Below are positions 28,976-38,243 of a stretch of 64,000 nucleotides of DNA, piece by piece (the first letter of the stretch is position 1; the number at the start of each line of letters is the position of its first letter). The stretch lies in NCBI GenBank assembly GCA_013289955.1, contig JABCYZ010000020.1, positions 1-64,000 on the forward strand. Reading direction: 5' to 3'. The position numbers and the translations under genes are program-made. Under the pieces are notes generated by a model, which saw only the letters and a program-made list of their open reading frames with translations, did not search any database and was not told where the DNA came from. The DNA comes from Acidobacteriota bacterium (GTDB lineage Bacteria > Acidobacteriota > Terriglobia > Acidiferrales > UBA7541).

Positions 28976-30058
28976 ATGAGCTCACCCTTCAAACTTCGGC
29001 GAAAAGCTCTCGACCAGCTCATTTCCAGCGCGAAGCTGGACGCTCTGGTGATCACTCATCCGGCCAATTGGTATTACCTGACCGGATTTACCGGGGAAGC
29101 GGGAGTGCTCATTTTAAGCGATGGAGCGGCGACGCTCATTACAGACGGACGATTCACGACACAGGTGCGGCAGGAAACGACCTCTGTCCGGTTGATGCAC
29201 CAGAAAGGCTCCCTAATGGAGTCCACAGGGAGGCTCCTGCGGGCAAAAGCCATCAAGCGTGTCGGGTTTGATCCGACGCAGACCTCGGTCGGGCAGTTGC
29301 AGCTCTTAGGAAAGGCAGCTGGGGCTCGTACAAAATGGATTTCGACGCCTGGGCTCGTCGGAACCCTGAGAGCCCGAAAAGAGCCCTCGGAACTCGCCCG
29401 CATGCGTCAGGCGGCTATCCTGGCGGGGGACGTTCTTGCGGGCGCGATCCATTTGCTGAAACCTGGGGTCATGGAGAACGAGGTCGCGGCGGAGATTGAA
29501 TACCAGATGAGGAAGCGCGGGGCTTCCGGCCCGGCCTTCGAGACCATCGTGGCTTTTGGCGATCGATCCGCGTTGCCGCATGCGCGTCCCACCGCCAAGC
29601 GACTGAGGAAAAATGAGTTGGTGGTACTAGACCTGGGTGCTATACTCGCGCACTATTGCAGCGACATCACGCGGACGGTGTACGTTGGCAAGGCCCCTGC
29701 GCGTGTGAAACAATGGTACAGGGCGGTTCTCGAAGCGCAGATCGCGGCGATTGCGGCGGTAAGGGCGGGAGCGAGCTGCGGGGATGTGGACGCGGCGGCG
29801 CGGCAAGTTTTGGCCGGTTACAAACTGGACCGGCTTTTCACGCATAGCACGGGGCACGGACTGGGCCTGGAAGTTCACGAGGATCCGCGGGTGGCACGCG
29901 GGCAAAAAGCGCGGCTCGAACCGGGATTCGTGGTCACGATTGAACCTGGGGTTTACATGGCGGGCGTCGGAGGAATTCGCATTGAAGATGACATTGCCGT
30001 GCACTCAGGGAATACCGAAATACTGACCCGCATACCGCGGGATCTCATCGAGCTTTGA
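28976..30058 (+). CDS. Xaa-Pro aminopeptidase (M24B family)
   Basis: 360 aa. A creatinase-like N-terminal domain (residues 1-130: LDALVITHPANWYYLTGFTGEAG) precedes the pita-bread metallopeptidase domain. The five metal ligands can be placed: Asp in VVLDLGAI, Asp in CSDITRTVYVG, His in HSTGHGLGLEVHEDPRV, Glu in VVTIEPGVYM and Glu in GGIRIEDD. It cleaves N-terminal residues ahead of proline, or dipeptides ending in proline. It heads a run with accB and accC, starting 8 bases before accB; this order is also common in Firmicutes. The start codon at 28976 follows a moderate purine-rich site. Confidence 0.93.
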   Translation: MSSPFKLRRKALDQLISSAKLDALVITHPANWYYLTGFTGEAGVLILSDGAATLITDGRFTTQVRQETTSVRLMHQKGSLMESTGRLLRAKAIKRVGFDPTQTSVGQLQLLGKAAGARTKWISTPGLVGTLRARKEPSELARMRQAAILAGDVLAGAIHLLKPGVMENEVAAEIEYQMRKRGASGPAFETIVAFGDRSALPHARPTAKRLRKNELVVLDLGAILAHYCSDITRTVYVGKAPARVKQWYRAVLEAQIAAIAAVRAGASCGDVDAAARQVLAGYKLDRLFTHSTGHGLGLEVHEDPRVARGQKARLEPGFVVTIEPGVYMAGVGGIRIEDDIAVHSGNTEILTRIPRDLIEL

Positions 30059-30065
30059 CACAGGC

Positions 30066-30602
30066 ATGAAACGAAAACAGCCCTCGAAAGCAAAAGAAAG
30101 CTCTTCCATCGCGAGTCCAGAAGTCCAGCAAATCGAGCAACTCCTGCGCTTCATGAGCGAGCACAACCTGGAGGAGTTCGAGTATTCACGAGGGGACTTG
30201 CGGATCCGGCTGAAAAAACCGTCGGCAGGCGTTCCGGTTTACTCGCGTCCCATGGGAGTGCCTGAGATTATTGTTCCTGGAGCCGTTCCTGAGAGGCCAG
30301 GGGCCGCCCCACAGGGCGCGCCAGCGGCCGCGGAGCCGAGAGCGACGGAGGACTTGCACCTCGTCAAGTCGCCGATTGTGGGGACGTATTACGAGGCGCC
30401 AAGCCCGGGGGCCGAGGCATTTGTGAAGATTGGCGCTCATGTCGAGTCCGGACAGACCCTGTGCATCGTTGAAGCTATGAAGCTGATGAACGAAATCGAG
30501 TCGGACGAAAGCGGCGAATTGATACGCATCTTTGTCGAAAACGGGCAGCCGGTCGAGTACGGCCAGCCACTGTTCGGCATCCGTCCAAGCCGGAAGAGGT
30601 AG
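30066..30602 (+). CDS. accB: Biotin carboxyl carrier protein of acetyl-CoA carboxylase
   Basis: 178 aa. The N-terminal region (IEQLLRFMSEHNLEEFEYSRGDLRIRLKK) is the family's usual dimerising/interaction part, followed by a Pro/Ala-rich flexible linker. The C-terminal biotinyl domain carries EAMKLMNEIESDESG with the biotin lysine in the MKLM context near residue 140. It carries CO2 from AccC to the carboxyltransferase AccAD, which is not encoded in this window. The gene is 16 bases from accC. Intact and typical. Confidence 0.96.
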   Translation: MKRKQPSKAKESSSIASPEVQQIEQLLRFMSEHNLEEFEYSRGDLRIRLKKPSAGVPVYSRPMGVPEIIVPGAVPERPGAAPQGAPAAAEPRATEDLHLVKSPIVGTYYEAPSPGAEAFVKIGAHVESGQTLCIVEAMKLMNEIESDESGELIRIFVENGQPVEYGQPLFGIRPSRKR

Positions 30603-30617
30603 CCGGCGCCCGAAGCC

Positions 30618-31967
30618 ATGTTCCAGAAAATCCTAGTAGCCAATCGCGGGGAAATCGCGCTGCGGGTCATCTGTGCCTGCAAGGAACTGGGCATTTCCAC
30701 CGTCGCAGTGTACTCCGAGGCTGACCGGAACTCGCTGCATGTACGGTTTGCGGACGAGGCCGTGTGCATCGGGCCGCCGCGGAGCAGCGAGAGTTACCTC
30801 AACATACCGCAGGTCATCAGCGCTGCTGAAATCACGAACGTGGATGCTATCCATCCCGGATATGGGTTTCTTTCAGAAAACGCAAATTTTGCGAAGGTCT
30901 GCGAAGCCTCGGAAATCACCTTCATCGGCCCGACTCCCGAAGTTATCGAGATGATGGGAGAGAAGGACCGGGCGCGCCGCGAGATGAAGGCCCTCGGTGT
31001 GGCCACGGTGCCGGGCAGCGATGGCGTGATTGAAGGAGAAGAGCAACTGGCGCGTGAAGCCAAGAAGATCGGTTTTCCGCTAATCATCAAAGCTTCCGCA
31101 GGCGGCGGCGGGCGCGGCATGCGCGTCGTACACAAGCAGGACGAACTCTTGAACGCCTACGAGACCGCGCGCAGCGAGGCACAGCAGGCTTTCGGTACGC
31201 CGGACGTCTATGCCGAGAAATTCATCGAACATCCGCGGCACATCGAATTTCAGGTACTGGGAGACCAGCACGGCAAGGTCATTCATCTGGGCGAACGCGA
31301 ATGCAGTATCCAGCGGCGTCACCAGAAGCTGGTGGAAGAATCTCCATCGCCGGTGATGGACGCCAAGCGCCGGAAAGAACTGGGTGCGAAGGTCGTTCGG
31401 GCGCTCGAGAAAGTTGGATATACGAACGCCGGTACGGTTGAATTCTTGATGGATGAAGACGGTTCGATCTACTTCATCGAAATGAATGCACGCATTCAGG
31501 TCGAACACCCGGTCACGGAGCTGGTAACCGGAGTGGATCTGATCAAAGCGCAGATTCGTATTGCGGCAGGCGAGGGGCTGGACGACGCCGTAGGCGAAAT
31601 GAATTTTTCCGGGCACGCCATCGAGTGCCGCATCAATGCGGAAGATCCGGAAACATTCGTGCCGTCGGCGGGACGCATCACCACGTTTCAGGCGCCTGGA
31701 GGAACGGGGGTTCGCGTGGATTCCGCGGCTTACACCGACGCGGTGATTCCTCCCTACTATGATTCGATGATCGCGAAATTGATTGTGAAGGGGCGCGACC
31801 GGGCGGAAGCCATTGGACGCATGAAACGGGCGCTCGAGATGTTCGTGATTGAAGGAATCAAGACCTCCATTCCGCTGCACCGGCGGATCCTGGCTGACGC
31901 GGACTTCGCCGCAGGGCGGTTTGACACCCACTTCATCGAAAGATTGCTCGGGACAAACGGAAAATAA
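30618..31967 (+). CDS. accC: Acetyl-CoA carboxylase, biotin carboxylase subunit
   Basis: 449 aa, the standard AccC length. ATP-grasp enzyme that carboxylates biotin on AccB. Visible marks are KILVANRGEIALRVI at the N-terminus, HPGYGFLSENANFA, the glycine-rich ATP loop KASAGGGGRGMRVV, EKFIEHPRHIEFQVLGD, ECSIQRRHQKLVEESPS, IEMNARIQVEHPVTE and the C-terminal domain to the end. Operon partner of accB and the upstream peptidase; thiE follows after only 6 bases. Confidence 0.97.
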   Translation: MFQKILVANRGEIALRVICACKELGISTVAVYSEADRNSLHVRFADEAVCIGPPRSSESYLNIPQVISAAEITNVDAIHPGYGFLSENANFAKVCEASEITFIGPTPEVIEMMGEKDRARREMKALGVATVPGSDGVIEGEEQLAREAKKIGFPLIIKASAGGGGRGMRVVHKQDELLNAYETARSEAQQAFGTPDVYAEKFIEHPRHIEFQVLGDQHGKVIHLGERECSIQRRHQKLVEESPSPVMDAKRRKELGAKVVRALEKVGYTNAGTVEFLMDEDGSIYFIEMNARIQVEHPVTELVTGVDLIKAQIRIAAGEGLDDAVGEMNFSGHAIECRINAEDPETFVPSAGRITTFQAPGGTGVRVDSAAYTDAVIPPYYDSMIAKLIVKGRDRAEAIGRMKRALEMFVIEGIKTSIPLHRRILADADFAAGRFDTHFIERLLGTNGK

Positions 31968-31973
31968 GTTTCT

Positions 31974-32618
31974 ATGCGCCTTGTCCTCCCCAGGCTGTAT
32001 GTGATACTAGACGCAGCGTTGATTATTTCCTCCGAAAGAGATTGCGCCCTGAGCCTGGCCGAAGCTGGAGTCCGTCTCTTCCAGTACCGGAACAAGTCCG
32101 CGGCAACGCGGCAGTATCTTGATTCGTCCAGAAAGCTCGCCGAAACACTTCGCCCGCAGGGGGTATCGTTTTTTGTGAACGATCGTTCCGATGTGGCCTA
32201 TCTGGCCGGGGCAAGCGGAGTTCACGTCGGACAAGAAGATCTGGATCCCGAGCAGGCCCGGCAGATCCTTGGGGCCGGCAAGTTTGTTGGCGTCTCGACG
32301 CACAATCTCGAACAATTCGAGCGTGCGGCGGCGAGTTCGGCGGACTACATTGCTCTTGGACCGATTTTCACGACCTCGAGCAAGGCCAATCCCGATCCTG
32401 TGGTCGGGCTGGATCTTCTCCGCAAGGTGCGTCCCTTTACGGACAAGCCCGTTGTCGCCATCGGCGGAATCTCCCTGGAGGTTGCGGGAGCGGTGATCGA
32501 AGCGGGGGCCGATTCGGTTGCCGTACTTAGCGGGATCTTGAGCGCGGGCAATCCGGCGGAGCGTGCGCGGCAATACATCGAGACTCTAGCATCCGCGAAG
32601 CATGCGGCGGCGGTCTGA
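31974..32618 (+). CDS. thiE: Thiamine phosphate synthase
   Basis: 214 aa TIM-barrel enzyme that joins the hydroxymethylpyrimidine diphosphate and thiazole phosphate moieties. Family motifs are present: FQYRNKSA (pyrophosphate region), FFVNDRSDVAYLAGASGVHVGQEDL, VGVSTHNLEQFERA, DYIALGPIFTTSSKANPDPVVGLDLL, VAIGGISLE and GADSVAVLSGIL. Length is normal. No other thiamine gene and no TPP riboswitch lies nearby, so it appears to be expressed as part of the acc operon rather than under thiamine feedback. The next gene starts 12 bases later. Confidence 0.93.
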   Translation: MRLVLPRLYVILDAALIISSERDCALSLAEAGVRLFQYRNKSAATRQYLDSSRKLAETLRPQGVSFFVNDRSDVAYLAGASGVHVGQEDLDPEQARQILGAGKFVGVSTHNLEQFERAAASSADYIALGPIFTTSSKANPDPVVGLDLLRKVRPFTDKPVVAIGGISLEVAGAVIEAGADSVAVLSGILSAGNPAERARQYIETLASAKHAAAV

Positions 32619-32629
32619 GGCACCCTGGA

Positions 32630-34195
32630 ATGGCTGATATCACCCCTCCTCTTCGAGAAAGCACGGCGAAGAACGAACCTGGCTTTGTGCGCGCTATCGG
32701 CTTGTTCGATGGCACGATGATCGTGGTCGGTTCGATGATCGGCTCCGGCATCTTTATTGTGGCGGCGGATATTTCGCGGCAGACGGGGTCTCCCGGGGGC
32801 TTGCTGCTGACCTGGGTTTTGACGGGATTGCTCACCGTATCGGCCGCGCTCTCCTATGGCGAGCTTGCTGCGATGTTTCCCCACGCCGGAGGGCAATACA
32901 TTTACCTGCGGGAGGCGTATTCGCCGCTCTGGGGATTTTTGTACGGGTGGACGTTGTTTCTTGTGATCCAGACGGGAACGATTGCGGCGGTCGCAGTCGG
33001 ATTTGCGCGGTACCTCGGAGTATTGTTTCCCGCGATTTCACCGAATACGTGGCTGGTTCCGCCAATCGCTTTGGGTTCAAGGCTGGCGATAAGTCTTTCC
33101 GTCCAGCAACTCGTGGGCGTGCTGATGATCGTGTTGCTCACCTTTTTGAACACGCAGGGTGTGCGCCTTGGCAAGCTGATACAGAACGTATTTACAAGCG
33201 CGAAAGCCTTGTCGCTCGTCGGACTGATCCTTCTCGGTATCTTTGTCGGCAAAAACGCCGGCGCTATGACGGAGAATTTCTCGCATTTCTGGGCCATTCG
33301 CGGGGCCGTTCCGATCGAGCCAGGCGCGAATTTCCTGCGCAGCTGGGTGCCGACGGTCACGGCGGCGAGCGGGGTGATTGGCCTGATTGTGGCGTATGGC
33401 GTGGCGCAGGTCGGTTCGCTTTTTTCCGCCGATGCCTGGAACAACATCGGTTTCACTGCTGCCGAGGTGAAGAATCCCAAACGCGATGTGGCGCTTTCGA
33501 TGGCCTTTGGCACCTGTATTGTCATCACGCTCTATTGCCTGGCAAATCTCGCGTATCTATTCGTATTGCCCCTGGTTCAAATCCAGACCGCGCCGGACGA
33601 TCGGGTGGCTACGGCTGCTCTCAGTGCCATTTTCGGTGCGCCTGGAGCGGCGATCATGGCGGTGGCCATCATTATTTCGACGTTTGGTTGTAACAACGGG
33701 CTGATCCTGGCGGGCGCGCGTGTTTCCTACGCGATGGCCCGCGACGGCCTTTTCTTCAAGTCCACGGGCAAGCTGAGCCGGAAGGGCGTGCCGCAGAGTG
33801 CGCTGATCTTTCAGGGTATCTGGGTCATCGTGCTCATCCTTCTACGCACGCGCCGCGTCGATCGGTCCGGGGCAATTACCTACGGCAATTTGTACAGCGA
33901 TCTGCTTAATTACGTCGTATTTGCGGTTTTGCTGTTCTACGTGCTGACCATCATCGGCATTTTTGTGCTGCGGCGTAAGCGGCCCGAGGCAGAGCGGCCG
34001 TATCGCGCGTTCGGCTATCCCTTCGTGCCGCTGCTCTATATCGTTGCCGCGACGACCATCATGGCCGTACTGCTTCTTTATCAAACGCAGACAGCCGGCG
34101 GGGGGTTGATCATCGTCCTGCTGGGGCTGCCGGTGTACTGGTTGTGGTCCAGGCGTCGAGGCCCTGCGAAACAGGCCGGGTCCTCCAGCGGCTGA
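32630..34195 (+). CDS. APC-family amino-acid permease (LAT-like)
   Basis: 521 aa with about 12 membrane helices. The substrate-binding unwound part of helix 1 is clear: GTMIVVGSMIGSGIFIVAADIS. Helix 2/3 has LSYGELAAMFPHAGGQYIYLREAYSPLWGFLYGW, and helix 6 contains SLFSADAWNNIGFTAAEVKNPKRDV. These features match the LAT/serine-threonine exchanger type. Substrate is probably a neutral amino acid, but it cannot be read from sequence. The gene is 12 bases behind thiE and 120 bases ahead of a second permease of another subfamily. Confidence 0.9.
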   Translation: MADITPPLRESTAKNEPGFVRAIGLFDGTMIVVGSMIGSGIFIVAADISRQTGSPGGLLLTWVLTGLLTVSAALSYGELAAMFPHAGGQYIYLREAYSPLWGFLYGWTLFLVIQTGTIAAVAVGFARYLGVLFPAISPNTWLVPPIALGSRLAISLSVQQLVGVLMIVLLTFLNTQGVRLGKLIQNVFTSAKALSLVGLILLGIFVGKNAGAMTENFSHFWAIRGAVPIEPGANFLRSWVPTVTAASGVIGLIVAYGVAQVGSLFSADAWNNIGFTAAEVKNPKRDVALSMAFGTCIVITLYCLANLAYLFVLPLVQIQTAPDDRVATAALSAIFGAPGAAIMAVAIIISTFGCNNGLILAGARVSYAMARDGLFFKSTGKLSRKGVPQSALIFQGIWVIVLILLRTRRVDRSGAITYGNLYSDLLNYVVFAVLLFYVLTIIGIFVLRRKRPEAERPYRAFGYPFVPLLYIVAATTIMAVLLLYQTQTAGGGLIIVLLGLPVYWLWSRRRGPAKQAGSSSG

Positions 34196-34314
34196 ATTTT
34201 GGAATTTTCTTGTAGGGCCGCAGCAGGCTCGGCCACTACAATGTGCGAGTCCAATTTGGCCGCAAAAGGGTGGTAGACCAGAATCGGGCGCAAACCGCCT
34301 AAAGGAGGAGTTGC

Positions 34315-35841
34315 ATGGGCAACCCCTTGTTCGCGACGAAGTCGATGACCACGCTGATGAAGGAAGCGGGGGAAACGGGAGAGCACAGCCTGAAGCGCGC
34401 CCTTGGCCCGGTCAACCTGGTCACTCTCGGAATCGGGGCCATTATCGGCGCCGGCATCTTTGTGATGACGGGATCGGCCGCGTCGCTCTACGCAGGGCCG
34501 TCGATCATGCTGTCGTACGTGCTCGCGGGAATCGGCTGCGTGTTCGCCGGCCTGTGTTACGCGGAATTTGCGTCCATGATTCCCATCGCCGGGTCTGCCT
34601 ACACCTATGGATACGCCACGCTGGGCGAAATCGTCGCCTGGATCATCGGCTGGGATCTTATTTTGGAATACGCCTTCGGCGCTGCGACCGTGGCCAGCGG
34701 ATGGAGCAGCACCCTTGTGGCTTTCCTGCAGGACTACGGAATCAGCTTGCCGCCGCAGATCTGCGACGTTCCTGGAGCGAAGTGGGTGCTCTACCAGGGT
34801 CACTGGACGCCGTTGAATACGCTGACGATGAGCATGGAGCAGGCCTCTGGCCTGCCGATGGTTACAGCTAAATTCAACCTGATTGCCTTCCTCGCAATGC
34901 TCGCGGTTACCGTGCTCCTGATTATCGGAATCAAGGAGTCGGCGAACTTCAACACTGGCGTGGTCTTCGTGAAGCTGGTGGCGGTTTTCGTGTTTATCGC
35001 CGTGGCCGGCGCGTTTGTTCTGAAGAATCCGGGAATTGCGCATGCCAACTGGAAAGTGTTTATTCCGCCGAACGCCGGGTATTTCGGGGCCTTTGGCTGG
35101 TCGGGCATATTAAGAGGCGCGGGGGTGGTTTTCTTCGCCTACATCGGATTTGACGCAGTGTCGACTGCGGCCCAAGAGGCAAAGAATCCGCAGAGGGACA
35201 TGCCGATCGGCATCCTTGGATCGCTGATTGTATGTACGATTTTGTACCTGCTGGTGTCCGGTTTGCTGACAGCCACCGTGCATTACTCGCGATTGAATGT
35301 TGGCGCACCCGTTTCTCTGGCGATGCGCGAGACGGGTGTGCGGTGGGGAAGCTACGTGGTGAACGCCGGAGCGCTGGCCGGGTTGAGCACAGTGATGCTG
35401 GTGATGATGCTCGGGCAGTCGCGCGTGTTTTACTCGATGGCCAATGACGGGTTGCTCTGGAAGTGGGCGGGCGACATTCATCCGCGTTTTCGCACACCGT
35501 GGAAGTCCACCGCAATCGTTGGACTTTGCGTCGCGTTCGTAGGGGCGCTCGTGCCGATCGGCGATCTTGGGCAGCTCGTGAGTATCGGCACGCTGCTGGC
35601 CTTCGTAATCGTTTGCGCGGGCGTGTGGATCCTTCGTGTGAAGCGGCCGGAGCTTGTACGGCCGTTCAAGACTCCACTGGTTCCGCTAGTGCCCATCCTC
35701 GGCATGGTCGTGTCGCTCGGCTTGATGGCGGGGCTGAAGGCTGTCACATGGATACGATTGGTCGTGTGGCTCGTCATTGGCTTGGTGATTTATTCCACGT
35801 ACAGCGTGAAACACAGCAAGGTGCGTAATTCCGCGCAGTGA
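34315..35841 (+). CDS. APC-family amino-acid permease (CAT/YfnA-like)
   Basis: 508 aa, about 12 helices. It starts with a strong AAAGGAGGAG ribosome site. The cytosolic N-terminus (KSMTTLMKEAGETGEHSLKRALGPVNLVTLGIGAIIGAGIFVMTG) is characteristic of the cationic amino-acid transporter subfamily, as is the large loop between helices 3 and 4 (IGWDLILEYAFGAATVASGWS). Helix 6 carries FFAYIGFDAVSTAAQEAKNPQRDMPIGILGS. Basic or branched amino acids are typical substrates for relatives. Its own SD and a 119-base gap leave room for independent expression. Confidence 0.92.
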   Translation: MGNPLFATKSMTTLMKEAGETGEHSLKRALGPVNLVTLGIGAIIGAGIFVMTGSAASLYAGPSIMLSYVLAGIGCVFAGLCYAEFASMIPIAGSAYTYGYATLGEIVAWIIGWDLILEYAFGAATVASGWSSTLVAFLQDYGISLPPQICDVPGAKWVLYQGHWTPLNTLTMSMEQASGLPMVTAKFNLIAFLAMLAVTVLLIIGIKESANFNTGVVFVKLVAVFVFIAVAGAFVLKNPGIAHANWKVFIPPNAGYFGAFGWSGILRGAGVVFFAYIGFDAVSTAAQEAKNPQRDMPIGILGSLIVCTILYLLVSGLLTATVHYSRLNVGAPVSLAMRETGVRWGSYVVNAGALAGLSTVMLVMMLGQSRVFYSMANDGLLWKWAGDIHPRFRTPWKSTAIVGLCVAFVGALVPIGDLGQLVSIGTLLAFVIVCAGVWILRVKRPELVRPFKTPLVPLVPILGMVVSLGLMAGLKAVTWIRLVVWLVIGLVIYSTYSVKHSKVRNSAQ

Positions 35842-36159
35842 TGGAAATGGACAGGGCGACCACCGAGGATATCCCGGGAACCGCGAAGTAGGCCCAGAAA
35901 GGGACTGGAGCTGTGAGCGCTCGTGCGTGCGCGGCGGCCGTCCGTCGGCGCCCCGCTACTCTGGTTTCGCTAAGCAATCCTTCTCGAGACCTTCCGGCGC
36001 TTTTCGGTTTTCCGACTGTCCGAACTCTTGAGTCCAGAGGCGTCTCAGCACCTTCCGGCGATACCCTTCTTCAAGACACGCCTCGACAGGATGCCGGCTA
36101 CAGTTCCTTTCGGTCCGAAGGGGTTCTTCAGGTAAAGTAGTATTTCTCTCGATTACCCG
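35842..36159. other. Intergenic stretch, nothing recognised
   Basis: 318 bases between the second permease and the phosphatase. No frame with coding character, no tRNA fold and no strong terminator was found. It should hold the promoter of the downstream gene; a short AGGTAAAGTAG lies just ahead of the start. Confidence 0.35.
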
Positions 36160-38145
36160 ATGACTGCTCTGTCTGTGAACTTCCGTAACGTCTGGCGCCG
36201 CCTCTCGCGGATCGATGTTCTTGCCATTCTGGTGATTCTCGGCGGCGGAGTCTGCGCCATCCTGGATCTGAGCGGCGGGCTCCCGAGTTTCCTGAAATTT
36301 CTGGCCATCGTTGCCAGTGTTTACGCGGCGTTTCGGTTTGCCGGATGGTGGCGCACGCGGCTGCTCTGGAGTCTCCGCAACCGGCTGATCGTAGCCTATC
36401 TGTTTATCGCCGTGGTTCCGATCTTGCTCATCTTGACTCTGGTCGTCCTGGCAGGGCAAATCCTCTACTCACAGCTGGGCGCGTACCTTCTGTATGAGGA
36501 TATCCACGGACGCATCGCCATGATGGCAGACATTACGGAGCACATCGCCGCCGCTCACCGAACGCTGCCGAAGGGTATTTCCGAAGAAGATTCGGAGCGC
36601 GTGCTTGCTGCACAGTCCCACATGGTTCACGATCCGGAGCTCCCCGGATTGAGCATCAATTTCTCTAACGACCCTTCGTTGCTCGAAAAGATTGCGGGAA
36701 CGGGCAAGAATGCCTTCGCGGGTCTGGTCGAAGAGGGCGACACACTTTACCTGATGAGTCTTAGGGAGATGCCGGAAGAGCAAGGCGTCCGCGTTGTTGC
36801 GCTGCGCGTGCCGGTCACCCCTGAATTCCTGGCCTTGATTGCTCCAGACCTCGGAGCGATTCAGCTCAATCTGACGCGGAGATTCGAAGGTGGCAGCCGG
36901 CAGGGAATTCTCTACACGTCGGGCGAAATACAGTACGAAACCACCAGGCGAATTCCTGCGCGAAACAGGTTTCTGCACCCGGCCTCTCATTGGATTGACC
37001 CCGCGGTCACGGGATTTTCCCGGCTGGACGCAGTCTATGTCGGCGCAGGCGGAATGTTTGATCCGCGCCGGCCGGTGCTTGTTACTTTCAATGCGCGGCC
37101 TTCGCGATTGAACGCGCGGATCTTTTCCTCATTGGGCGAGCTCAGCGGTTCCTTCGCCATCCTTTTTGTGGCCATACTCATCGTCTTTCTCCTGATTGAG
37201 GTTGCGGCGTTGATTACGGGAATCGTGATGACGCGGCGCATCACCAAGGCGGTAAGCGATCTCCATCAGGCGACAAAGTACGTAAAGAACCAGGATTGGA
37301 CACACCGTGTACGAATCGAGCGCCGGGACCAGCTTGGAGACCTGGGCGAATCGTTTAATGACATGACGGGCTCGATGAGTGGACTGCTGGAAGAATCAAA
37401 AAAGCGGCAGCGGCTTGAAAATGAACTTTCCATCGCGAGCGAAGTGCAGAACCAGCTTTTTCCGCAGAAGATGCCGTCGGTGGGCGGAGTCGAGCTCGAA
37501 GCGATTTGCAAAGCCGCGCGCACGGTGAGCGGCGACTACTACGATTTCATTCAGCTTAGCCCCACACATCTGGCGATTGCGCTGGCGGATATTTCGGGGA
37601 AGGGAATATCGGCGGCGCTCTTGATGGCCAGCTTGCAGGCGGCGCTGCGCAGCCAGCTGCTCGCGGCGGGGAGCGAAAAGATGAGCACCGGGGAACTGGT
37701 CGCGCGCCTGAACATGCACATGGTTCGAAATACCGCCGACGACAGGTTTGCCACTTTTTTCATCGCCGTGTACGACAGCGCGACGCGCACCCTGCGCTAT
37801 ACGAATGCGGGGCATCTGCCGGGGTTTCTGATTTTCAACGGCACGTCAAAACACCTGGACAAAGGCGGAATGGTTCTTGGCGTGGTGGAAGACTATGTGT
37901 ATGAGGAAGGTTCCGTGAATGTTCCTCCGAACGCCCTGCTCGTGCAATACAGCGACGGATTGGTCGAGCCGGAAAATGTGTACGGCGAAGAATTCGGCAT
38001 ACGCCGATTGCAGGAAGCGGCGATTCGGGTGCAGAGCTCTACACCCCGCGTGGTTGGTCAGTCGCTGATGGTCGCGGCAGAGGAGTGGGCGGGCACCCCG
38101 GAGCAGGCTGACGATATGACGGTGATAGTTGCGCGGCTTCGGTAG
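36160..38145 (+). CDS. Membrane HAMP - PP2C-type (RsbU/SpoIIE) phosphatase
   Basis: 661 aa. Helices near residues 20-65 and 75-105 precede an extracytoplasmic sensor region (about 105-320), then another helix (about 325-355) and a HAMP linker (residues about 355-410, RRITKAVSDLHQATKYV). A coiled segment leads into the SpoIIE/PP2C catalytic domain (about 430-660). Metal and catalytic aspartates are visible in SGDYYDF, ADISGKGISAALLM, YSDGLVEPEN and ADDMTVIVARL. Such enzymes dephosphorylate anti-anti-sigma factors in partner-switching pathways; no STAS or RsbW-like partner occurs in the window. Ligand unknown. Confidence 0.93.
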   Translation: MTALSVNFRNVWRRLSRIDVLAILVILGGGVCAILDLSGGLPSFLKFLAIVASVYAAFRFAGWWRTRLLWSLRNRLIVAYLFIAVVPILLILTLVVLAGQILYSQLGAYLLYEDIHGRIAMMADITEHIAAAHRTLPKGISEEDSERVLAAQSHMVHDPELPGLSINFSNDPSLLEKIAGTGKNAFAGLVEEGDTLYLMSLREMPEEQGVRVVALRVPVTPEFLALIAPDLGAIQLNLTRRFEGGSRQGILYTSGEIQYETTRRIPARNRFLHPASHWIDPAVTGFSRLDAVYVGAGGMFDPRRPVLVTFNARPSRLNARIFSSLGELSGSFAILFVAILIVFLLIEVAALITGIVMTRRITKAVSDLHQATKYVKNQDWTHRVRIERRDQLGDLGESFNDMTGSMSGLLEESKKRQRLENELSIASEVQNQLFPQKMPSVGGVELEAICKAARTVSGDYYDFIQLSPTHLAIALADISGKGISAALLMASLQAALRSQLLAAGSEKMSTGELVARLNMHMVRNTADDRFATFFIAVYDSATRTLRYTNAGHLPGFLIFNGTSKHLDKGGMVLGVVEDYVYEEGSVNVPPNALLVQYSDGLVEPENVYGEEFGIRRLQEAAIRVQSSTPRVVGQSLMVAAEEWAGTPEQADDMTVIVARLR

Positions 38146-38243
38146 TGAATCGAGGGAGGAATCGTGTGCAGGGGCTGCGGTAGTGCCGGTTTTGCGAGTG
38201 GGCTATACTGACTAGCTTTCCGTAGTTGTGGATGAGGAGAAGA

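Noticed and set aside
34081..35043. 320-codon minus-strand frame opposite the amino-acid permeases
   Set aside because: Antisense shadow rich in His and Arg, without a recognisable motif.
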